From Paludibacterium purpuratum (GTDB lineage: Bacteria; Pseudomonadota; Gammaproteobacteria; Burkholderiales; Chromobacteriaceae): a DNA stretch of 64,000 nucleotides. This document shows, one piece after another, positions 9,568 through 17,039 of this stretch. The notes beneath the pieces were generated by a model. It was not told where the DNA came from. It did not search any database and saw only the letters and a program-made list of their open reading frames with translations. The stretch lies in NCBI RefSeq assembly GCF_004363805.1, contig NZ_SNZP01000001.1, forward strand, positions 62,001-126,000. The letters run 5' to 3'. The stretch's first letter is position 1; each line of letters starts with the position of its first letter. The translations under genes and the position numbers were made by a program.

Positions 9568-10893
9568 TCAGACAACCTCTACGCGGTTGCGCCCGAGATC
9601 CTTGGCGCGGTACAGCGCCTCGTCGGTGCGGGCGAGTACTTGATCCGGGTTTTTATCGTCTGCCCGCAGTTCGGTCATGCCCAGGCTGATGCTGAAGCAG
9701 ATCTGCTGGTCGCCGATCTGCAGCGGGTGTTCGGCGACCCATACACGCAATTGTTCGCCCAATTCGCGGGCGCCGGCCAGTGCCGTATCCGGCATCAGGA
9801 TGGCAAATTCCTCTCCCCCCAATCTTCCCAACAGATCGGTTGCCCGCAGTCGTTGCAGGCAGGTCTGGCTGAAATACCGCAGCACAGCGTCGCCGCTACT
9901 GTGACCCCAGCGGTCGTTGATGAGCTTGAAGTGATCGAAGTCGAGCATCAGGCAGCAGGCCGGCGTGCCATAGCGCCGCACCCGGGCCAGTTCTTGTTGC
10001 ATGCGTTCCAGGAACGGGCGGCGATTGGCGACACCGGTGAGCGGATCGGTATTGGCCAGCCGCAGCAGTTCTTCTTCGATGCGTAGGGTTTCCGTGATGT
10101 CGTTGATGTGAGCGACGAAATACAGCGGCACTCCCTGCGGGTCGCGTACCAGCGAGATGGCGACGCGACAGTGCAGGAAGTGGCCGGCTTTGTGCAGGTA
10201 GCGTTTCTCGATTTCGCCATGCGGTAAATCGTTTCGCAGGATTTTCCGGATCAGGGCCATGACGCGTGCGCGATCTTGCGGATGGGTGATGCTTTCGATG
10301 CTGCGGCCTTCCAGCTCGGGGTGCTGGTAGCCGAACAATTGGCTGCCATGGGGATTGATGCGCAAGATGTTGCCGCCGATGTCGATCATCGCCATGCCGA
10401 CAGTGGCCTGTTCGAAAGCCAGACGGAAGCGTTCTTCGCTCGCCCACAGCAATTGTTCCGCCGCCTTGCGCGCAGTGATGTCGGTGGCGATCAGTCCGGT
10501 GGCGTACAGCGTGCCGAGGAAATCGTGGATCGGAAATTTGACCGATAGGAAATGCCGCGTTTGGCCGTCTACCTGCACGATTTCCTCGATGGTCAGTGCC
10601 ATGTTGTCGTGCTGAACGCGCAGATCGTTGGCACGAAACTGCGCGGCGGTGTCTGCCGGGAACAGCTCGGCGTCGGTGCGGCCGAGGTAGTGCTCCTGCG
10701 GCAAATGGAATAGCTGGCTGTATTTGGTATTGACATAGAGGTAGCGCCCAGCCAGATCCTTGACGCCCACAACATTGTTGGAGTTGTCGGCAATGGCCCG
10801 AAACAACGCAGCCTGTTGGTCGGCATTGAGTGTCTGTGTCGTTTGACTCTTCGGTGGCGGCATGTCCGGATGTCTCTGGGAGGCATTATCCAT
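9568..10893 (-). CDS. PAS-PAS-GGDEF diguanylate cyclase
   Basis: The 441-residue soluble protein carries two PAS domains (about 25-140 and 150-270, with PAC-like ends such as FVAHINDITE) and a GGDEF domain whose catalytic motif is GGEEF (RLGGEEFAILMPDT), an active variant in known cyclases. No transmembrane segment is seen, so it senses a cytosolic or redox/ligand cue through PAS. It lies 28 bp downstream of the receiver-HPt gene on the same strand and is probably cotranscribed with it, which would link phosphotransfer to c-di-GMP output. Confidence 0.92.
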   Translation of the reverse strand: MDNASQRHPDMPPPKSQTTQTLNADQQAALFRAIADNSNNVVGVKDLAGRYLYVNTKYSQLFHLPQEHYLGRTDAELFPADTAAQFRANDLRVQHDNMALTIEEIVQVDGQTRHFLSVKFPIHDFLGTLYATGLIATDITARKAAEQLLWASEERFRLAFEQATVGMAMIDIGGNILRINPHGSQLFGYQHPELEGRSIESITHPQDRARVMALIRKILRNDLPHGEIEKRYLHKAGHFLHCRVAISLVRDPQGVPLYFVAHINDITETLRIEEELLRLANTDPLTGVANRRPFLERMQQELARVRRYGTPACCLMLDFDHFKLINDRWGHSSGDAVLRYFSQTCLQRLRATDLLGRLGGEEFAILMPDTALAGARELGEQLRVWVAEHPLQIGDQQICFSISLGMTELRADDKNPDQVLARTDEALYRAKDLGRNRVEVV

Positions 10894-10921
10894 GCTGGCA
10901 GTATAGGAAACGCCCGCTACG

Positions 10922-11752
10922 TTACAGCGTTATGCGATGCCTTATCTGCTCTAAAGTCTGCTCAAGCCTGGCGGCCAGCTCGACAATGCATTGTGCCAAT
11001 TCGGGCGCATCCAGCTTGGCTGCCTGCTCGGCGCTCTGACTCAAGGTCTGCAGCTCGTGTGCCGCAATGCTGCCGGCCATCCCCTTGAGGCCGTGTGTGA
11101 GTCCCGCCAGGGCGCGGGTGTCCTGGCGAGACAATGCCTGGCGCAGTTGGTTGGGTAGCCCGCTATTGCTGATGAGAAAAACGTTCAGCAGTTGATCGAC
11201 GAAAGCCGGGTTGCGGGCGTAGCGGCTAGCCAATTCGCCCCACGGGTCGACCGCACTGCCCGGTTCCTGTTGCGTTGCCGCGACCGGAAGGGGCGGGCCG
11301 CCGGGGCGGACGTGGCGCAGAATGCACAGCACGAGCAAATCCCGGTCGAACGGTTTGGTAATGTGGTCGACCATATGGGCTGCCAGGCATTTGGCCCGAT
11401 CCTCGGCCATGGCATAAGCACTTTGACCGATGATCGGTAGCCCAGGCACCAGCGCATGCAACTGGCGAGCGGCTTCGAAACCGTCCATCACCGGCATCTG
11501 GATGTCCATCAGGACCAGGTCGAAGCGGTCGGCGCCGCATTGTCGCAGCCGATCGACCACCTCTCGGCCATTTTCCGCCATCTCGACGTGCGCACCTTCC
11601 GCGCTCAGCATCTCCTCCAGCACCATTTGATTGACGCGGCAATCCTCCGCCGCCAGGATCGTCAACCCTTCGAGGCGGCGGTGCGGCGCCGGCTGCCTGG
11701 TGTCGTCGGGCAGTGCGCTATCCGGTGCGGTATTGGAGGAGGGCGTGGTCAT
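10922..11752 (-). CDS. Response-regulator receiver plus HPt phosphotransfer protein
   Basis: This 276-residue protein has a receiver domain (about 30-150) with the acidic pair in AAEDCRVN, phosphoacceptor Asp83 in LVLMDIQMPVMDG and Lys133 in ITKPFD, followed by an HPt helical bundle with His220 in LTHGLKGMAGSI. No DNA-binding or enzymatic output is present. Such Rec-HPt arrangements are usually tails of hybrid sensor kinases; here it stands alone, so it probably relays phosphate from a kinase encoded elsewhere. The downstream diguanylate cyclase gene suggests the pathway affects c-di-GMP (inference). Confidence 0.88.
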   Translation of the reverse strand: MTTPSSNTAPDSALPDDTRQPAPHRRLEGLTILAAEDCRVNQMVLEEMLSAEGAHVEMAENGREVVDRLRQCGADRFDLVLMDIQMPVMDGFEAARQLHALVPGLPIIGQSAYAMAEDRAKCLAAHMVDHITKPFDRDLLVLCILRHVRPGGPPLPVAATQQEPGSAVDPWGELASRYARNPAFVDQLLNVFLISNSGLPNQLRQALSRQDTRALAGLTHGLKGMAGSIAAHELQTLSQSAEQAAKLDAPELAQCIVELAARLEQTLEQIRHRITL

Positions 11753-11840
11753 TGGATAAGTGGGGTGTTTGCTGGTTATTCATTTTGAATATAGGCGCAA
11801 TCCGGCGTTTGTCATTCTAGACGTCGCCGCGAAAAAAAAC

Positions 11841-11862
11841 GGCCGCCGATTCATCGGCGGCC
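11841..11862 (-). terminator. Terminator after the phospholipase gene
   Basis: Perfect 10-bp GC stem (GGCCGCCGAT / ATCGGCGGCC). Minus-strand reading gives the stem then a run of eight T, 36 nt past the stop of the gene ending at 11899. Confidence 0.85.
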
Positions 11863-11898
11863 GGTTGCCAGCATCGTGATGCCTGGGTGGGCGATCTG

Positions 11899-13581
11899 TC
11901 AGCCAAGCGCCAGAGCGTTGGTCAGGTCCCCCGGGCCGTGCGTACCTAGGGCCGCGAAGGCCTCGTCGCGAATCCGGATGCCTTCGAGTTTAGGCAGGCC
12001 ATGTACTCGGGTGATCAGGCGCAAGATCGAGGTCGTGTCGTAGAAGGTATGGTCGACATGCCCCTTGCGCGCGAACGGCGAGACGACGATGGCCGGAATA
12101 CGCGAGCCAGGGCCGAAGCGGTCGCCTTTCGGCGGCGCCACATGATCCCACCAGCCACCGTTCTCGTCGTAGGTAATCACGACCACCATATGTTTCCACT
12201 GCGGGCTCTTCTTCAGGTAAGCCAGCACGTTGGCGACGTGGCGGTCGCCGGATTCGACATCCGAGTAGCCGGCATGCAGGTTGAGGTTGCCCTGTGGTTT
12301 GTAGAACGATACCGGCGGCAATTTCCCCGCTTCGATATCGGCCAGGAAGTGGTTGGAGATCGGGCTGTCGCCCAGGCCGGCGTCGCGCAGGTGTTTGGCG
12401 CGCTCGGCGGTGCCCGGGGCAAAGCGTTCGAAGTAGTTGAACGGTTGATGATGGTACTGGAAGTTCGGTGCGTCGGCACCGCCCTTGCCATCCAGCGCAG
12501 CTTGCCAGGCGCCGCTGTACCAGGCCCAGTCGACACCCTGGCGCGACAGCAAATCGCCGATGGTATCGTGGGTTTGCGGCGGCAGGGTGCTGGGATTCTG
12601 TGGATCGGCCCGTAGCGGATCTCCGCCAGCGGCCGGCGGAATGTAGCTTGGCTGGAAGGGCGGCGCCATGGTGTTGACGGCGTAGCCATCCGGCGAGATG
12701 GCGCCATTGTTGACGTACTTGGGCTGCCCGTTCAGCGCCGAGGCCGGGCAGTCGGCCGCCAGTTTCAGCTGCGTGCCTGTCGGGCCGTCATCCAGTACCG
12801 CGATCTTGCTTTTGGCCGGGCTGTTCTCGGCATTGGGGTAGAACGGCGCGCGGGCGCAGGCCAGGAATTGGTGGTTGAGGAACGAACCGCCGAAGGCTGC
12901 CATGAAGAAGTTATCGCACAGGGTGTATTCCTGGGCGATTTGCCATTGGTTGAGATGCTTGGCGGTTTCGGCGTAGTAGCCCATCGGCAAGGCGCCCGAG
13001 TCGGCCCAGGCGACAAAGCCATCATTTTTGCCGCCGTTGATCTGTCGCTGGTTCTGGTAGAACAAGTGCCACAGATCGCGGGTGATGACGGCTTCCGGCA
13101 GGAGTTTGCCTTCGGCATCCTTGAGCGGGAACGGCGCGTTGGCAAGCCCGGTGATCTTGTCCTCGCCGATCATGTAGTACTTGCCGGCGACTGTCTGCCC
13201 CTTTTGAACCAGGCCGCCCCAGATCTTCGGCAAGGTGGCGAGCGGGGTGACGCCGTCGCGATCCTTTTGGCGGTAGCTTTCGGGCGGTACGGCCGATAGC
13301 GGATGGCGCACACCGGGGAAGTTGCCGAACAGATTGTTGAAACTGCGGTTTTCCAGGTAGATGACGACGATGTTTTTGACGTGCGCTTTGAGCTGTTTGT
13401 CGAGCGCGCCGCCGGTCAGATGCAGGGGAGTGGCGCTGGGCGCGGCCTCGGCGCCTTGCGGCCAGACACCTGGCATGACGCTGGCTACGCCAAGCGCGGC
13501 GGCGGCTTCGAACAGTTTGCGTCGCGACGGATCGACGGGCTGTTCGGTGGACGGGGCTTGATCTTCTGACTTCGATGTCAT
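11899..13581 (-). CDS. Tat-exported phosphoesterase, phospholipase C / acid phosphatase family
   Basis: The 560-residue product begins with a twin-arginine signal (SRRKLFEAAAALGVASVM, Arg20-Arg21), so a folded enzyme is exported to the periplasm or beyond. The catalytic-core start VVIYLENRSFNNLFGNF is typical of the phosphoesterase family that includes bacterial non-haemolytic phospholipases C and AcpA-type acid phosphatases; further conserved blocks include ITYDENGGWWDHVAPP and RIPAIVVSPFARKG. The exact substrate (phospholipid, phosphate ester or nucleotide) cannot be decided from sequence. It is a single-gene unit with its own terminator. Confidence 0.88.
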   Translation of the reverse strand: MTSKSEDQAPSTEQPVDPSRRKLFEAAAALGVASVMPGVWPQGAEAAPSATPLHLTGGALDKQLKAHVKNIVVIYLENRSFNNLFGNFPGVRHPLSAVPPESYRQKDRDGVTPLATLPKIWGGLVQKGQTVAGKYYMIGEDKITGLANAPFPLKDAEGKLLPEAVITRDLWHLFYQNQRQINGGKNDGFVAWADSGALPMGYYAETAKHLNQWQIAQEYTLCDNFFMAAFGGSFLNHQFLACARAPFYPNAENSPAKSKIAVLDDGPTGTQLKLAADCPASALNGQPKYVNNGAISPDGYAVNTMAPPFQPSYIPPAAGGDPLRADPQNPSTLPPQTHDTIGDLLSRQGVDWAWYSGAWQAALDGKGGADAPNFQYHHQPFNYFERFAPGTAERAKHLRDAGLGDSPISNHFLADIEAGKLPPVSFYKPQGNLNLHAGYSDVESGDRHVANVLAYLKKSPQWKHMVVVITYDENGGWWDHVAPPKGDRFGPGSRIPAIVVSPFARKGHVDHTFYDTTSILRLITRVHGLPKLEGIRIRDEAFAALGTHGPGDLTNALALG

Positions 13582-13879
13582 TGCATGGACTCCGCGTTTA
13601 CCAAGTTGGCAATTGTGTGATTATGCCACTCCACTATTAAATAGTCCCATGGCAAGTAATTTGAAATAATTGGCAAAAGTTTAATTCGCTTTGATTACAG
13701 TAATCTGTACACGCGGTGCTTGTGGTATTTGAGCCAATGCTAAATCTTTCGGGAAGGCCGGCTTGGACGCAACGGAGGGGGCCGGCCGAGAATCCGGGCG
13801 GCGGATTTATGCGGTTTTTATATTGAAGTTTCTATGATGATCTGGTCGCTGCTTTATGCGGCATGATCAGGAGAAGGCC
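13582..13879. other. Non-coding region between the phospholipase gene and a small ORF
   Basis: An AT-rich stretch that should hold the phospholipase promoter on the minus strand and that of the small ORF on the plus strand. A 7-bp GC stem (GGCCGGC at 13756-13762 with GCCGGCC at 13791-13797) encloses a 28-nt loop. No convincing Pho-box or known operator was seen. Confidence 0.4.
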
Positions 13880-14077
13880 ATGGGCCTTTATATTCATTTG
13901 CTCAATCACACGATGCAGGACAAACGGCCATCGGTGTCGGATGAAGTTCCGGCGAACGCCTGGGCGCTTCGTCAACGTATCCTGCTGGCGCGTTATCTGG
14001 CGTTTACCCGTCCAAGGCGTGTGGGGCTTCTCCGATGGTGGCGCGAGCGATTCCGCCAGGTGTTGGCGGCGAAGTGA
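13880..14077 (+). CDS. Small basic protein of unknown function
   Basis: A 65-residue ORF beginning MGLYIHLLNHTMQ. Support for expression is a strong AGGAG Shine-Dalgarno 6-7 nt before ATG 13880 and an intrinsic terminator 25 bp after the stop. The C-terminal half is highly basic and rich in Arg/Trp (RPRRVGLLRWWRERFRQV) and could form an amphipathic helix. No family is recognised and no signal peptide is visible. It sits 350 bp upstream of the RiPP cassette on the same strand but is separated from it by the terminator, so a functional link is unproven. Confidence 0.6.
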   Translation: MGLYIHLLNHTMQDKRPSVSDEVPANAWALRQRILLARYLAFTRPRRVGLLRWWRERFRQVLAAK

Positions 14078-14102
14078 GGAGGGTAGTTTCATTGACGCTT
14101 GG

Positions 14103-14123
14103 GCCCCGTTCGGGGCTTTTTTT
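14103..14123 (+). terminator. Intrinsic terminator
   Basis: GC stem GCCCCG / CGGGGC followed by a run of seven T (14117-14123). It closes the small ORF ending at 14077 and insulates the cassette downstream. Confidence 0.8.
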
Positions 14124-14430
14124 ATGGCATTCATTCCCCAGTTGGAGCGGCTGTTGGGTGGATTCGTCGGAGGCAATCCACCAGGCCATCGCACGTTAAG
14201 TGCGATGCTTCGCGACCGCACCCTATCGCCGTGCCTACATGGTCAGGTTCGTTGTTATGGGCTGTCGTATAAATATATGTTTTTAGTATTGTTTTTTGAT
14301 TTTTGCTACTGGTAAAGCGATACGGTTTGCATGGTTTGCCGCACATAATTTTTTGACATAGTGTTTGAGAACCGTTCTCGCTTGGACGGTTTCCCTCCAC
14401 GTTGTTTTCTTGTGATAAAGGGTTCTCATC
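14124..14430 (+). promoter_or_regulatory. Upstream region of the RiPP cassette with a TTGACA box and perfect palindrome
   Basis: The 307 bp before the precursor gene are markedly AT-rich. A consensus -35-like TTGACA lies at 14353-14358, immediately followed by a perfect dyad GAGAAC-C-GTTCTC (14367-14379) placed where a promoter would be occluded. A smaller stem ATCGCAC-N5-GTGCGAT is at 14188-14206. No good -10 hexamer 17 bp from the TTGACA was found, so the promoter assignment is weak; the palindrome is directly visible. Confidence 0.45.
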
Positions 14431-14640
14431 ATGACAACCAAACCCGCAGTGGATCTCACCAATGCCAGCAATGAAGATCTGAAGCAAATCCACAACGCAG
14501 TGCTGCAACAACTGACGACACGCGCCATGAATCCGGCCACGCTGGCGGATGGTTACGATCGACACGGTAGCGGGCACTCTCGCTCCGGCGGCAACCCGAC
14601 GATTCAGCAGCAGGTCACCAACGTCGCGCGCGGAGGCTGA
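14431..14640 (+). CDS. Putative RiPP precursor peptide (69 residues)
   Basis: A short gene directly ahead of a radical SAM/SPASM enzyme. The N-terminal ~38 residues look like a helical leader (VDLTNASNEDLKQIHNAVLQ); the rest is Gly/Ser/His/Arg-rich with a likely core around residues 41-55 (GYDRHGSGHSRSGG), then a polar tail ending in RGG. Tyr42, His45 and His49 are the only aromatic/imidazole side chains of that segment and are candidates for ring-to-beta-carbon cyclophane links, with Asp43, Arg44, Ser47 or Arg51 as partners or hydroxylation sites. AGGG lies about 8 nt before ATG. The 3' end carries the GGAGG ribosome binding site of the next gene. Core boundaries and modifications are inference. 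Confidence 0.75.
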   Translation: MTTKPAVDLTNASNEDLKQIHNAVLQQLTTRAMNPATLADGYDRHGSGHSRSGGNPTIQQQVTNVARGG

Positions 14641-14643
14641 ATC

Positions 14644-15825
14644 GTGAACGCCATGGCTCGGGGGGGCTCTCCGGCGCTGGACTGGATCGTGCTGAAGGTC
14701 GCACAGCGTTGCAATCTCAACTGCACCTATTGTTATGTATACAACCGTGGCGACGACTCGTGGAAGTCGCGTCCGGCGCTCATTTCCGATGTCGTGGTCG
14801 CCAAACTGGCCGAACGCATTGTCGCGCATTGCGCACAGTACGGGCTGGACGCTTTCGTGGTGGAGTTGCATGGCGGCGAGCCTCTGCTTCTGGGCAAAAA
14901 GCGCATGCAACGGCTGATCGACATGTTGCGCCAGCGCTGCGCGCCGGTCAGGTTGCGGCTGATCCTACAGACCAACGGCTTGTTGCTGGATCCGGAATGG
15001 CTTGAGCTGTTCGACCGCAATGGCATCTCTTTCGGTATCAGCCTGGATGGTCCGCCGGAAGTGGCCGACCGCTTTCGCATCATGCGCAACGGGCAGGGGT
15101 CGACGCAGAAGCTGCTGGATAAGATTCGCGCTCTGCGTGCCGCCGGACCGGATTTCAACCGGCTGATGGGCAGTATCCTGTGCGTGGTCAATCCCGACCT
15201 CGATGGCGGCAAGCTAGTGCACTGGTTCGTCGACAACGGCTTCGATGCTTTCGAGTTTCTGCTGCCGGACGGCAATTACGTCAACTACCCGCAAGGATGG
15301 CGCGGCGTCGAACCGTACCGGCGCTTTTTGCTGGAAGCGTTCGAAGCTTGGTATGCCATGGGGAGCGCGGCACCGCAAATTCGTCTGTTCGAGATGATGA
15401 TGATGGGCTTCATGGGCATCAAGTCGCCGCTGGATGCGCTGGGCGGCGATCTGCGCCGGCTGTGCGTGGTCGAATCGGATGGTTCGATCGGCGTCAGCGA
15501 TGTGGTGCGCATCTGCCGGGGCGAGTACGCCAACGACAAGTTGGACATCTTCCAGCATCCGCTCGATCTGCATGCCTCGGTTTACCGCTTGGCGCAAATC
15601 CAGCAGCCCTGCGCACAATGCCAAGCCTGTCCGCATTTCGCCAGTTGCGGCGGCGGTTACTTGCCGCATCGCTTCGATGGCGCCGGGTTCGACCACCCGT
15701 CGATTTACTGCCACGCTTTGTATGCCCTGTCCGAACGCATGCTCTCGGTCATCCGCCGGGATCTGCCGCCGACGCTGCTCAGCGATCCGACCACTAGCCT
15801 TTGGACAGCCAGTCTGGCTGAATGA
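14644..15825 (+). CDS. Radical SAM/SPASM peptide-modifying enzyme (FxsB-like)
   Basis: The 393-residue protein carries the radical SAM cluster motif CNLNCTYC (Cys23, Cys27, Cys30) near its N-terminus and a C-terminal Cys-rich auxiliary-cluster region (PCAQCQACPHFASCGGG, later PSIYC). The CGGG...HR...GF..PS.YC tail resembles FxsB-type maturases, which in studied members form three-residue cyclophanes on ribosomal peptides. GTG 14644 is chosen as start because GGAGG sits 7 nt upstream; ATG 14653 is too far. The gene begins 3 nt after the precursor stop and overlaps the next gene by 4 bp (ATGA), so the three are translated as a unit. Confidence 0.88.
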   Translation: MNAMARGGSPALDWIVLKVAQRCNLNCTYCYVYNRGDDSWKSRPALISDVVVAKLAERIVAHCAQYGLDAFVVELHGGEPLLLGKKRMQRLIDMLRQRCAPVRLRLILQTNGLLLDPEWLELFDRNGISFGISLDGPPEVADRFRIMRNGQGSTQKLLDKIRALRAAGPDFNRLMGSILCVVNPDLDGGKLVHWFVDNGFDAFEFLLPDGNYVNYPQGWRGVEPYRRFLLEAFEAWYAMGSAAPQIRLFEMMMMGFMGIKSPLDALGGDLRRLCVVESDGSIGVSDVVRICRGEYANDKLDIFQHPLDLHASVYRLAQIQQPCAQCQACPHFASCGGGYLPHRFDGAGFDHPSIYCHALYALSERMLSVIRRDLPPTLLSDPTTSLWTASLAE

Positions 15826-17039
15826 CTATGCACAATGATGCGATCGATCCCCGTTATCGTCAGTTCGCCTGCCCGAAAATCGCTTTCGATCCGGTGCTAT
15901 TCGAAGCGGTGGTGTTATTTCATGCCCAGGCGGTGGTGGACATGTTCCTGCAACGCCGTGCGGCACTGCTGGCGGAAAGAAGCGTTGGTGTGATTCCCCT
16001 GATCGAGCGCTGGCGGCAGCGTTCGCAGTGCGGCAGTCTGGATGCCGGCCTGGCATGGGATATGGCATTCGGCCGTGTGCAGTGGGCGCTGGAGACCGAT
16101 GAGGTCGATGCGGGGGATGTGGCGCTGCACCTCGCCTTGCACCTGACTTCCCATGGCCTCCCCGGCGATTGGCGCGGCAGCTTGAGTGAAGCGGGTATGA
16201 TGCGCTGGGGAAACTGGCTGCTGCCGGTGGAAGGGGAGGTTTCGGTTGTGAGCGACGGCGGGCAGGCGAGCGTATCGTTTGTCGATTTTGCGCGCGGGGC
16301 GCCGAGCACGCTGAGTTTTTACGCCGACGAGCACGGCTGGCAATGCGATCAGCCCGAAGCGTTGCTGCGAGTGGGGATCCATCAGTCGATCCTGCTGCTG
16401 CCGGAGTTTGCCATTCGCGGCCAACTGACCTTGGAGGATCAGTTCGGCAGCATTGTCGGCTATCCCGAACCCGATGCCGGCATGGCCGACACGCTGGCGC
16501 GCGCACTCGACTTGCTTGCCCGTTATGCACCGGATTATCTGATCTGGGTCGAGCGGGTGATTCGCGGCGCGGTGATTTGCCAATGCAAGGAAACCCGCAC
16601 GCGCAGCAGCACTTGGTCCGAAGCGCCTGGCATCATCCTGTTGTCGCATACAACGGATGTGGCGACGATGGCCGAGATGCTGGTTCATGAGGCGTCGCAC
16701 CAGTACTACCATGTCGTTGGGCGCGTCGGACGAGTCGACGACGGTAGCGACCGTCAGCTTTATTATTCGCCGGCCGTCGCGCGCGAGCGGCCATTGGCGC
16801 GGGTACTGATCGCGTATCATGCGTTCGCCAATATCCTATTGATGTACCGCGACTTCCGTCAGAACGGTTTGGCCATGACGGGGACGACGGGATGGTGGCA
16901 TACCGCGGAACGGATGGAAGCCGATGTCGGCGTATTGGCTGCGCCGCTTTGCGACAATCCGGCGCTCACCGCCTACGGGCGTGCGCTATTCGAGCCGTTA
17001 CACCAACGCGTCCACGCCGTGGCGGCCATCGATGGTTAA
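15822..17039 (+). CDS. HExxH-motif putative peptide-modification protein 1 (aKG-HExxH peptide beta-hydroxylase-like)
   Basis: This 405-residue protein has a single metal-binding HExxH motif, HEASH at residues 289-293 (EMLVHEASHQYY), followed by YYSPAVARERPLARVLIAYHAFANI. This layout matches HEXXH proteins encoded beside, or fused to, FxsB-type radical SAM enzymes; members of that family have been described as alpha-ketoglutarate-dependent peptide beta-hydroxylases rather than proteases. No signal peptide or TM segment is seen. Its ATG overlaps the radical SAM stop by 4 bp. It shares domain order with the downstream protein, suggesting duplication. Catalysis and target residue are inferred from family and context. 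Confidence 0.8.
   Translation: MTMHNDAIDPRYRQFACPKIAFDPVLFEAVVLFHAQAVVDMFLQRRAALLAERSVGVIPLIERWRQRSQCGSLDAGLAWDMAFGRVQWALETDEVDAGDVALHLALHLTSHGLPGDWRGSLSEAGMMRWGNWLLPVEGEVSVVSDGGQASVSFVDFARGAPSTLSFYADEHGWQCDQPEALLRVGIHQSILLLPEFAIRGQLTLEDQFGSIVGYPEPDAGMADTLARALDLLARYAPDYLIWVERVIRGAVICQCKETRTRSSTWSEAPGIILLSHTTDVATMAEMLVHEASHQYYHVVGRVGRVDDGSDRQLYYSPAVARERPLARVLIAYHAFANILLMYRDFRQNGLAMTGTTGWWHTAERMEADVGVLAAPLCDNPALTAYGRALFEPLHQRVHAVAAIDG

Noticed and set aside
14124-14315. 63-codon ORF starting in the terminator T run, a possible second precursor
   Set aside because: No ribosome binding site, starts inside a terminator and ends in low-complexity hydrophobic residues.
14131-14910. 259-residue minus-strand ORF over the RiPP precursor
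   Set aside because: It overlaps the precursor, its ribosome binding site and the radical SAM motif region, and has no family signature.
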